The translations under genes and the position numbers were made by a program. Positions 18,336-25,585 of a stretch of 64,000 nucleotides of DNA are shown piece by piece (within the stretch, counting starts at the first letter, position 1; each line of letters starts with the position of its first letter). Source of the stretch: Streptomyces purpureus (GTDB taxonomy: Bacteria; Actinomycetota; Actinomycetes; Streptomycetales; Streptomycetaceae). The DNA is taken from positions 62,001 to 126,000 of the forward strand of contig NZ_BMQQ01000007.1 of NCBI RefSeq assembly GCF_014648195.1, written 5' to 3'. The notes beneath the pieces were generated by a model. It was not told where the DNA came from, did no database searches, and saw only the letters and a program-made list of their open reading frames with translations.

Positions 18336-20630
18336 TCAGTCCTGGACGCGGATCGCGACCACGCTCGTGTCGTCGTCGGTGTCCCCGGCCGCCCCCGTGA
18401 GCAGCCCCTCCACCTGCTCGCGCATCGCGCACCCGCTCAACTTCTCGGCCACCTCCACCAGATGGGACAGCCCCTCGTCCAACCCGTCCTGCCGGCGCTC
18501 GATCAGCCCGTCCGTGTACAGCAGCAGCGTGTCGCCCGGCCGCAGCGGCGTGCGTACCTCCCGGTACGTCACCGACGGCACGGCACCCAGGAGAACGTCC
18601 CCCGGCGTCTCCAGCAGCCGCGCCCGGCCCTCCCGTAGCAGCAACAGCGGGAGATGGCCCGCGCTGGACCAGGTCAGACTCCGGTCGCGCGGGTCGTACA
18701 GCGCGCACACCGCCGTCGCCGTCGGATGGCCGCTGGTGTGCAGAGTCACCTCGTTGAGCCACTCCATGAGCCGCCCCGGGGCGCTCCCCGTGACGGCGAG
18801 GCCGCGCAGCGCGTTGCGCAGCGCGACCATGCCGGTCGCCGACTCGATGCCGTGTCCCGCGATGTCACCCACCGCCATCAGGACCCGGTCGCCCGGGACG
18901 GGCAGGACGTCGTACCAGTCGCCGCCCACCCGGTACTCCTGCACCGCCGGCCGGTAACGGGCGGCCGCCAGCAGCCCGGGGAGCCTGCGCAGGTCCGGTG
19001 TCTCCGGCACGATCGCCTGCTGGAGCCGCAGGGCCAGCTGGTGGCGGACCGCCGCCTGCTTCTGCACCGCCGTGAGCTGGTCGAACGTCGCCGTCAGCGC
19101 CGCCTCCGTACGGCGGTTCTCCGACACGTCCTGGAAGACGCCCGTCACGCCCGTGACCACGCCCCTGTCGACCAGCGGCTCGGCGGCGACCCGGACATGC
19201 CGCGTCGTGCCGTCGTCGCGCACGATCCTCAGTACCGAAACGCCACCCGTCTGCCGCTCGGTGAGCGACTCCAGCAGCTCCGTCAGCGCCTGGCCGTCGT
19301 CCGGATGGACCCAGGGCCGCAGCGCGAGCAGCGGCAGTGGCGGCGACTGCGGATCGATGCCGAAGATGCGGTACGCCGACGCCGACCACACCGTCCCGCC
19401 GCCGGAGAGGTTGTCCTGGAAGGTGGCCACACCCTGCAGATGGCCCATGGCCCGCGCGGCGGAAAGACCGCGGTCGCTGCTGACGTGCCACAGCACCACC
19501 GTGCGCTCGGGCCCGGCCGGCAGGATCCGTACGTCCAGCAGCGGCGCGGGCGCCCCGGCCTCCCGCACCCTCGGCAGCCGGGCCGCGTCCTGCACCCGGT
19601 GCGCCGCGTGGGCCCGGCGCGCCAGCCGCGCCAGTTCGGCGTGGGCGAAGGGCAGCGCGAGCGTGAGGGGCTGACCGGCCGGCGGGGACGTGCCCAGCGC
19701 GCCGAGCGCCGCCTCGTTCACGTGCTCCACCGTCAGGGCCGTGGCCGCCGGGTCCCCGCGCAGCACCATCGCCGGCTGCGCCAGCGCGTCCAGCACGTCC
19801 ACCAGCGCCGGGGCGGCGGGCGGCTCGGAGGCGTCCGCGTCCAGGACCGTGCCCGCCACCTCGACCAGACCGGACAGCGACCGCCGTACCGCCTCGTCCA
19901 GCTCGGCCGGCCCCGGCCACACGGCGAGCGCCACGCCCACCGGCGCGCCCTTGACCCGCAGCGGCAGCAGGGCCCGCGCGGCGCGCGGTCCTGGCCCCGG
20001 CAGCACCTGATCCGGACCCGGCCCCGACGGCAGCCAGCGCGGCATGGCGTCCGCCACCACCGCGTGCAGAAGCGTCGGGCCCACCGGCGGAATCCACTGC
20101 CACACCGCGGCCTCGGCGGCGCTCACCCCGGCCCGTCCGGCCAGCCGCAGGCATCCGTTGTCGGCGAGTTGCCACAGCCACAGGCCCTGTACGCCCAGCG
20201 GCGTCAGGCCGCCCTCCAGCAGCGTCACCGCCGCCTCGTCGACGGTGGACTGCGCCTCGGCGGCCGTCGCCACCCGCCGCGCCCGCCGCGCGTCCACCGG
20301 GCCCTGGGAGCCTCCGTCGACCGGTGGAGCGGCGTCGGGGGTGCCGGCGACACCGTTCACGATGTCCGCGGCGAGATCCTCGGGGCTCAGGCCGGTCACC
20401 CGTACCAGGCTCTCCAGATGCTGACCGGCCTCCGCCGGAGACGCGCCCAACTGGGCCGCCAGGATCCCGGTGGCCAGGTCCAGCAGATGCCGCCGGGTGA
20501 GCTCTCCGCGCAGACGGCCGATCTCGGCGGTCAGGCCCGCGACCGTCGGGTCCGTCCGCGTGGCGTCGGCCCCGGCGGGCCCCGACGCAGACGCGATCAC
20601 GTTCTGGATTCTACTCGCGGCTCCCTCCAC
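18336..20630 (-). CDS. SpoIIE-type PP2C phosphatase with ANTAR-like, GAF and PAS domains
   Basis: Probable serine phosphatase that dephosphorylates STAS antagonists, opposing the RsbW-like kinases nearby. The N-terminus (about residues 30-85; RRHLLDLATGILAAQLGASP and SPEDLAADIV) resembles ANTAR RNA-binding domains. A GAF-like region, a PAS domain (TVWSASAYRIFGIDPQSPPL) and the SpoIIE/PP2C domain follow. The last has VGGDWYDVLPVPGDRVLMAV, GDIAGHGIESA and a late DDDTSVVAIRV with metal-binding Asp residues. Start is uncertain: GTG at 20630 gives 764 residues, GTG at 20600 is the alternative. Transcribed toward the hybrid kinase. Confidence 0.85.
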   Translation of the reverse strand: MEGAASRIQNVIASASGPAGADATRTDPTVAGLTAEIGRLRGELTRRHLLDLATGILAAQLGASPAEAGQHLESLVRVTGLSPEDLAADIVNGVAGTPDAAPPVDGGSQGPVDARRARRVATAAEAQSTVDEAAVTLLEGGLTPLGVQGLWLWQLADNGCLRLAGRAGVSAAEAAVWQWIPPVGPTLLHAVVADAMPRWLPSGPGPDQVLPGPGPRAARALLPLRVKGAPVGVALAVWPGPAELDEAVRRSLSGLVEVAGTVLDADASEPPAAPALVDVLDALAQPAMVLRGDPAATALTVEHVNEAALGALGTSPPAGQPLTLALPFAHAELARLARRAHAAHRVQDAARLPRVREAGAPAPLLDVRILPAGPERTVVLWHVSSDRGLSAARAMGHLQGVATFQDNLSGGGTVWSASAYRIFGIDPQSPPLPLLALRPWVHPDDGQALTELLESLTERQTGGVSVLRIVRDDGTTRHVRVAAEPLVDRGVVTGVTGVFQDVSENRRTEAALTATFDQLTAVQKQAAVRHQLALRLQQAIVPETPDLRRLPGLLAAARYRPAVQEYRVGGDWYDVLPVPGDRVLMAVGDIAGHGIESATGMVALRNALRGLAVTGSAPGRLMEWLNEVTLHTSGHPTATAVCALYDPRDRSLTWSSAGHLPLLLLREGRARLLETPGDVLLGAVPSVTYREVRTPLRPGDTLLLYTDGLIERRQDGLDEGLSHLVEVAEKLSGCAMREQVEGLLTGAAGDTDDDTSVVAIRVQD

Positions 20631-20709
20631 ATACCTGGGAGCGAGCCGGGTACCCGCACGCTGGGGGGACCGGACAAGGGGGGAGACCCAAGCACCACCA
20701 GGAGGGATC

Positions 20710-21033
20710 ATGCCTCGCGGTTCGAGCCCCAAGAGGGAACGGCAGTACGAGCACATCAAGGAAAGCGCCCTGGACAGGGGGGAGAGCAAGAAGCGGGCCG
20801 AGGAGATCGCCGCGCGGACGGTGAACAAGGAACGAGCCCGCTCGGGTGAGTCCAAGACGGCGAGCAAGAGCTCGACGCAGGACATGTCCTCCTCCAAGCG
20901 CGGCGGACAGCGCTCCCACAAGGGCAGTCAGGGCCCTACGTACGACCAGCTGTACGCCGAGGCCCAGCGCCGCAACATCCACGGCCGCTCCTCCATGAAC
21001 AAGGAAGAGCTCAAGCGTTCGCTGGGCTCCTGA
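20710..21033 (+). CDS. Small basic protein with Rho_N/SAP-like C-terminus
   Basis: 107 residues, Lys/Arg/Ser-rich, often named 'plasmid stabilization protein' in Streptomyces although evidence for that role is thin. The first 70 residues are polar and probably disordered. The last 30 (YDQLYAEAQRRNIHGRSSMN then KEELKRSL) match the Rho N-terminal/SAP-like helix-extended-loop-helix, suggesting nucleic-acid binding. AGGAGGG sits just upstream of the ATG at 20710. It is divergent from the phosphatase gene. Confidence 0.78.
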   Translation: MPRGSSPKRERQYEHIKESALDRGESKKRAEEIAARTVNKERARSGESKTASKSSTQDMSSSKRGGQRSHKGSQGPTYDQLYAEAQRRNIHGRSSMNKEELKRSLGS

Positions 21034-21049
21034 CCAGTGCCTGATTCCC

Positions 21050-21078
21050 TGTGCCCCGGGGCCCGGCCTCGGGGCACA
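21050..21078. terminator. Hairpin between convergent genes
   Basis: Nine-base perfect arms, TGTGCCCCG at 21050-21058 and CGGGGCACA at 21070-21078, with an 11-base loop. Placed between the Rho_N-like gene and the oppositely oriented carboxypeptidase, it can end both transcripts. Confidence 0.65.
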
Positions 21079-21106
21079 CCCCTGCCCACCGGACCGCGCG
21101 CCGGAC

Positions 21107-22363
21107 TCAGCCGCCCCACCCGCCCCGCGTACCGCGCCGCCGGGCCAGCCACAGCAGGGCGCCGCCCGCGCACGCGGCCGACACGAGCGACACGGAAGGC
21201 CCCGCGTCCGGCGAGGAATCCGGCCCGGCGACGACCTGCGTCCCTGACAGCGTGGTGGGCGAGGGCGCGAGCGCTTCGGCCCGCCCGGCCGTGGCCGTGA
21301 CGGGCGGCGTGGGCGCGGCCGACGCGTTCACCGCCTTGGCGGCCTTGGCGGCTTCGGTGGCCTTCGCCGGCCGTGGCGGGGCCGGGGCGAGGGTGCCGAC
21401 CGGCCGGATCCGGCCCGCCGCCTCGAAACCCCAGTCGAGCAGCTCCCGGGCCTCCTCGTACACCGTGCGGTAGCCGCCCCAGCGCGGATTCATCACCGTC
21501 ACCACCAGCGTGCGCCCCTTGCGCCGCGCCGCCGCGATCAGGGTGCTGCCCGCCCCGCTGGTGTAGCCGTTCTTGACTCCGATCAGACCCGGATAGCGGT
21601 CGACCCCGTCGGCGCCGGTCAGCAGCCGGTTGGTGTTCTTGATGCCGTACGACCAGCCGCCCGACGGGAACCTCGCGTACGCCGTCCCCGCGTACCGTAC
21701 GAAGTCGGGGTTGCGCAGGCCCTCCCGCCCGAACAGCGCCAGGTCGTACGCCGAGGACACCTGCCCCGGAGCGTCGTACCCGTCCGGCGAGACCACCCGG
21801 GTGTCATGGGCGCCCAGCGCCTTCGCCTTCTCCTGCATGCGCCGGACCGTCGCCTCCCAGCCACCGCTCATCGCGGCCAGGACACGCACGGCGTCGTTGC
21901 CGGAGCTGAGGAAGACCCCGTTCCACAGGTCCGACACGCGGTATGTGTACCCGGCCCGCACGCCCACCAGGCTGGAGCCGGGCCCGATGTCCTCCAGCTC
22001 CTTCTCGCTGACGCGGTGCTGCTTCGACGGGGCGAGCCCGGGCAGCGCCGTCACCGCGAACAGCGCCTTCAGCGTGCTCGCGGGCGGCAGCCGCCGGTGC
22101 GCGTCGTGCGCGGCCAGCACATCACCGCTACCCGCGTCCGCCACCAGCCAGGACCGCGCCGACACCTCCGGCGGCTCACCCGGCCCGTCGGGCAGCGCGT
22201 TCACCTGCGTCCCGGAGCCATACAGCCGCGCCGGATCGTAACGCGCCCTGCTCGGCGGAGTCGGCTCGTCGACGGTGGCGGCGGCGGCGGGGGAAGGCGA
22301 GAGGAGAAGCAGCAGCGCCACCGCGGCCCCGGCGGTATGACGGACGGCAGACATGACGAACAT
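21107..22363 (-). CDS. D-alanyl-D-alanine carboxypeptidase (PBP5/S11 family)
   Basis: Peptidoglycan-trimming serine peptidase. Signal peptide at residues 1-29; catalytic S96-x-x-K99 in PPASTLKAL; second motif SGN in LSSGNDAVRV; third motif KNG in GVKNGYTSGAG, a natural variant of KTG seen in this family. A Pro/Ala-rich stretch leads to a C-terminal hydrophobic segment (SLVSAACAGGALLWL) followed by Arg residues, which would tether it to the outer face of the membrane. 418 residues from the ATG at 22363; the internal ATG at 22354 is an alternative. Confidence 0.9.
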   Translation of the reverse strand: MFVMSAVRHTAGAAVALLLLLSPSPAAAATVDEPTPPSRARYDPARLYGSGTQVNALPDGPGEPPEVSARSWLVADAGSGDVLAAHDAHRRLPPASTLKALFAVTALPGLAPSKQHRVSEKELEDIGPGSSLVGVRAGYTYRVSDLWNGVFLSSGNDAVRVLAAMSGGWEATVRRMQEKAKALGAHDTRVVSPDGYDAPGQVSSAYDLALFGREGLRNPDFVRYAGTAYARFPSGGWSYGIKNTNRLLTGADGVDRYPGLIGVKNGYTSGAGSTLIAAARRKGRTLVVTVMNPRWGGYRTVYEEARELLDWGFEAAGRIRPVGTLAPAPPRPAKATEAAKAAKAVNASAAPTPPVTATAGRAEALAPSPTTLSGTQVVAGPDSSPDAGPSVSLVSAACAGGALLWLARRRGTRGGWGG

Positions 22364-22556
22364 TCAGTCACCGTAGGAAGAGAGCGGAGTCATGCGCAGG
22401 CAGGAGTGAGCCGACCGGCCTAGGACATTCCGCCGCCAGCGCGCCGGCCACACGGCAGACGCCTGGGCCGCCGCCGTCGCCCGCGCTCGTCTAGGGTGAT
22501 CATGAGGCCGCCTCCCGTACTCCGAGGACCACATCCGGCGGCCCCGGGGAGGGACC

Positions 22557-23183
22557 ATGAACACGACCGCCGCCCACAGCGCCGCCGACATCGCCGGCAT
22601 ACGACTGCCCGGGGGTGCCGCCGTCGAGGCGGCGCGTCTGGTGTGCGCCGAGTACACCGACAAGGCGCTGTTCCACCACTCCCTGCGCTCCTACCTCTTC
22701 GGCGCCGCCTACGCCCAGGACCGCGGCCTCGACTTCGACGAGGAACTGCTCTACGTCTCCGCGCTCCTGCACGACCTGGGGCTCACCGCGCCGTTCGACA
22801 GTCACACCCTGCCCTTCGAGGAGGCGGGCGGGCACGCCGCGCGCCTGCTCACCGCCGGGCTCGGCTGGCCGATGGAGCGGCGCGACCGGGCGGCCGAGGT
22901 GATCGTGCTGCACATGCGCGACGACGTGCCGGCCGAGCAGGACGTGGAGAGCCACCTCCTCCAGATCGGCACCACCGCCGACGTCTCGGGCGGCGGACTC
23001 GACGCCTTCGCCCCGGAGTTCACCGCCGAGCTGATGCGCGCCCTGCCCCGGGCCGGCTTCGGCGCCGTCTTCCTCGACCTCGTTCGGGACCAGGGCACCC
23101 GCAAGCCCGACTGCGCGGCCGCCGGGCTGGTGCGCGGCGGAGTCGCGGAGCGTATCGCCGCCAACCCGCTCGAACGCCTCTGA
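22557..23183 (+). CDS. HD-domain protein (cyanamide-hydratase-like)
   Basis: Putative metal-dependent hydrolase of 208 residues. The HD signature is LYVSALLHDLGLT, with a preceding H (FHHSLRSYLFG) and later HMRDD, as in HD proteins related to cyanamide hydratase. Substrate unknown. GGGAGGG precedes the ATG at 22557. Its 3' 164 bp are overlapped by the convergent MFS gene, and its own C-terminus (VAERIAANPLERL) looks like a natural family end. Confidence 0.8.
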   Translation: MNTTAAHSAADIAGIRLPGGAAVEAARLVCAEYTDKALFHHSLRSYLFGAAYAQDRGLDFDEELLYVSALLHDLGLTAPFDSHTLPFEEAGGHAARLLTAGLGWPMERRDRAAEVIVLHMRDDVPAEQDVESHLLQIGTTADVSGGGLDAFAPEFTAELMRALPRAGFGAVFLDLVRDQGTRKPDCAAAGLVRGGVAERIAANPLERL

Positions 23184-24351
23184 GCCCGCGCGGCGTCCGC
23201 AGCAGGAAGTGCAGCACCGCCGCGGCGAGCTGCACCGCCGCGGCGGCGAACAGCAGTGGCGCCGGCGGTGCCGTGGCCGCCAGCCCCACCGCCGCCGCCC
23301 CGCACGCCGCGGCCGAGATCTTCAGTCCGGCCCCTATCGTGAACACCTGGGGCCGTAGCCGCGCCGGCGCGTGATCCGCCCGGATACGCAGGGTCGCGCC
23401 GAGCAGCGGCCCGTCGCACAGCCCCGCCAGTGCGAACAGCGCCCAGGTCAGGGCCGGTACGGGCACGAGCGCTGCCGCGCCCAGCGCGCACCCGGTGCCC
23501 AGCAGGCCGATACCGGCCAGCCGCGGGGCCGGGGCGCCCGGCCACCAGCGGGCGACGGCGGCCGAACCGACCAGCGCCCCGACGGCGAACGCGGTCATTA
23601 GGAACCCGCCGTCGCCCGGCCGCCCCCGCTCGGCGCTCAGCAGCACCGCCACGGTGGTGAGCCCGCCCAGACCGAAGAAGGCGAGCGTGGTCGCGGCGGT
23701 GATCGCCCGCAGCTCCCGGACCCGCCACACGGCGGCGAGCCCGGCCGCGAGATCGGCGCCGAGCGTGGGCGCGCCGGTCGCCGCGGGGTGACCCTGTCCC
23801 CGGAGCATCACGGCCGCCAGTACCGCCGACCCCGCGGCCCCGGCGCCCAGCAGCGCGGCCGATGCCGCCGGTGTGACCGCCCCCGCCGTCAGACCGGCGA
23901 ACGCGGGCCCGGCGACCGACGCGGCGTTGTAGACGGTGGCATCAAGCGCGTACGCCCTGTCACGTGACGAGCCGTCGGGTACCAGCGCGGCCAGCAGGCC
24001 GGAAAGTCCCCCCGAGACCACCGGCCCGCAGCAGCCCCCGACGACCGCGACGGCGAGGACGACCGGCAGGGGCGCCCGTCCTGCCAGGGCCGCCAGCGCC
24101 ACGACGGCCACGGCGAATCCGGCCAGCGCCGGTACGTGGAAGAGCGCGGGCCGCCGCACACGTCCGGCGAGGGCGCCCGCCAGGGGTGCGGCGAGCACAT
24201 GCGGAGCCATCCACGCGGTCAGGACGAACGCCCCCTCGGCGGCGCTGCCCGTACGTTCCAGGGTCAGCAGCGCCATCGCCACCGCCATGCCCTCGTCCGC
24301 GCACCGTGCGAGGAACGCCACCGCCAGGTACAGCCGCAGGGAACCCGGCAT
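23020..24351 (-). CDS. MFS transporter with run-on C-terminus
   Basis: Twelve-segment major facilitator resembling small-molecule exporters. Hydrophobic segments run from residue 5 to about 385, ending AAVQLAAAVLHFLLRT. The remaining 55 or so residues are an Arg/Pro-rich tail encoded antisense to the HD gene, not expected in the family. The ancestral stop was probably lost. The start ATG at 24351 follows GGGAGGGG. It is divergent from the CGNR regulator gene across an 88-bp region with a dyad operator. Confidence 0.82.
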   Translation of the reverse strand: MPGSLRLYLAVAFLARCADEGMAVAMALLTLERTGSAAEGAFVLTAWMAPHVLAAPLAGALAGRVRRPALFHVPALAGFAVAVVALAALAGRAPLPVVLAVAVVGGCCGPVVSGGLSGLLAALVPDGSSRDRAYALDATVYNAASVAGPAFAGLTAGAVTPAASAALLGAGAAGSAVLAAVMLRGQGHPAATGAPTLGADLAAGLAAVWRVRELRAITAATTLAFFGLGGLTTVAVLLSAERGRPGDGGFLMTAFAVGALVGSAAVARWWPGAPAPRLAGIGLLGTGCALGAAALVPVPALTWALFALAGLCDGPLLGATLRIRADHAPARLRPQVFTIGAGLKISAAACGAAAVGLAATAPPAPLLFAAAAVQLAAAVLHFLLRTPRGLRGVRAGWRRYAPRLRRAPARRPRSRACGCPGPERGRGRRRRSRPGAGRASARR

Positions 24352-24366
24352 CCTTCCACCCCTCCC

Positions 24367-24394
24367 GTAACGCCTTGATTTTCAAAGACGTTAC
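24367..24394. promoter_or_regulatory. Dyad operator between MFS and CGNR genes
   Basis: GTAACG at 24367-24372 is mirrored by CGTTAC at 24389-24394, with inner TTGA (24375-24378) and TCAA (24382-24385). This 28-bp imperfect palindrome is centred in the divergent promoter. It is AT-richer than its surroundings and is a strong candidate binding site for the CGNR protein. Confidence 0.5.
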
Positions 24395-24439
24395 AGTGGG
24401 CATCCACGTAAGCGCACCGCAGAACCGAAGGGCAGGCCG

Positions 24440-25003
24440 ATGGGCGGCGACACCGGGACCGGGCACGGCTTCACCCCCGAACTTCGGCTCATCGACCTGG
24501 CCAACGCGGTCCGCGCGACACCCGACCTGCCCCGCGCGGCCCTCGCCGCCCTCCTCGCCGCGCACGGCGAACGACCCGACGACCTCACCGAGCGGAGCTT
24601 CTCCGAACTCGACGCCCAGGAACTGCGCGCCGCCGTCCGCGAGATCGCCGACGTCCTCACGGAGAGCGACACCGACCGCGCCGCCGAAGCCCTCAACGCC
24701 CTGCTCGCCGCGCACGCCGCCCCGCCCCGCCTCTCCCGCCACGACGGCCACCCCTGGCATCTGCACACGGACCGCGGCGACGACGCGGGCTGGGGCTCAT
24801 GGTTCCTCGCCTCCAGCGCCCTCGCCCTGGCCCGGATCCTCACCGAGTACGGTCGCGCCACCTGGGGCGCGTGCGCCGCCCCAGGCTGCGCCACCCTCTT
24901 CCTCGGCACCGGCCCCGGCAGCCCCCGCCGCTACTGCTCCACCACCTGCGCCACCCGCGCCCGGGTCGCCGCCCACCGCCGCCGGGGTCGCGAGACCACT
25001 TGA
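24440..25003 (+). CDS. CGNR zinc-finger regulator (ABATE-type)
   Basis: 187-residue probable transcription factor. Residues 10-145 form the all-helical N-terminal domain typical of this family. The C-terminus is a zinc finger with four Cys: GACAAPGCATLFLGTG and RRYCSTTCATRARVAAHRRR. The usual CGNR tetrapeptide appears here as CATR/CSTTC. It is divergent from the MFS exporter and probably regulates it. GGGCAGG precedes the ATG at 24440. Confidence 0.82.
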   Translation: MGGDTGTGHGFTPELRLIDLANAVRATPDLPRAALAALLAAHGERPDDLTERSFSELDAQELRAAVREIADVLTESDTDRAAEALNALLAAHAAPPRLSRHDGHPWHLHTDRGDDAGWGSWFLASSALALARILTEYGRATWGACAAPGCATLFLGTGPGSPRRYCSTTCATRARVAAHRRRGRETT

Positions 25004-25365
25004 GCAACTCACCGTCCCCCCAAGAACATTGGCCGTAGGATCCTGAGGTTCGGCCGACGTTCAGGAGGACGACGTTCGACCGCGCCCGGGCGTAGTAGCC
25101 TGAACGATGGTGGGTTCTACGCCCGAACGAGTGGCACGCCGGCGCCGGCCGGTACCACCTTCCCCCACCGGCGTTGGAGGCACCGGGGGAAGTTACGGCG
25201 TGCGGCGAACCCGCCTCGAGGGTGCTCCCTACCTCGGGCGCGAGTCGGCCGCGCGTGCGCAAACCGCCCAATTCGCCCGAAGTGCTGCACTATGGGGATG
25301 GGCGGGGAGCACAGTGATGGCAGGCCCGTGCCTGTCACATATCACTCATACTCGAAAGGCACTCC
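25004..25365 (+). promoter_or_regulatory. Leader region of the fxs locus with two inverted repeats
   Basis: This 362-bp stretch has no convincing gene. GGGCGTAG (25088-25095) pairs with CTACGCCC (25117-25124). CTTCCCCC (25159-25166) pairs with GGGGGAAG (25185-25192). GACGTTC is repeated at about 25058 and 25071. The hairpins lie well upstream of fxsA and may be operators or leader-RNA structures. Confidence 0.45.
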
Positions 25366-25563
25366 ATGGCTACCACTCTCGTCTCCGCGGCCAGCAGGCC
25401 AGGGACCGTCTCCCGCCGTGCGTCCGCTCCCCGGACGCAGCTGACGAACCGGACCGCGGTCCGGGGTGGAGGGGACCGGTCCGCCGCTTCCCTGAGCCAT
25501 CTTGTGCCGGCCACCGGCGCCCCGGCCCCCCAGGTGGACGCAGCGTTCCAGTCATCGCTCTGA
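25366..25563 (+). CDS. fxsA: FxSxx-COOH precursor peptide
   Basis: 65-residue precursor of a ribosomally made, post-translationally modified peptide. The C-terminus is Phe61-Gln-Ser63-Ser-Leu65, an exact F-x-S-x-x-COOH ending that defines the family. The leader is rich in Ser, Ala, Arg and Thr and has no Cys. GAAAGG at 25354-25359 is six bases before the ATG at 25366. The maturase gene begins 22 bp downstream. By analogy with studied FxsB systems, the Phe ring and Ser beta-carbon should be cross-linked as a three-residue cyclophane; that has not been shown for this peptide. Confidence 0.88.
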   Translation: MATTLVSAASRPGTVSRRASAPRTQLTNRTAVRGGGDRSAASLSHLVPATGAPAPQVDAAFQSSL

Positions 25564-25585
25564 GTCACCGGGACACCGTCACCCC

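Noticed and set aside
20648..20653. GGGTAC taken as a SigB -10 for the Rho_N-like gene
   Set aside because: No GNNT -35 element lies at 14-16 bases, and the hexamer is part of a chance GGGTACCC palindrome.
20710..21033. Plasmid stabilisation or toxin-antitoxin gene
   Set aside because: There is no partner gene and no toxin fold; the Rho_N/SAP-like tail only suggests nucleic-acid binding.
21107..22363. Carboxypeptidase suspected inactive because of KNG instead of KTG
   Set aside because: KNG followed by YT occurs naturally in actinobacterial S11 enzymes, and the SxxK and SGN motifs are intact.
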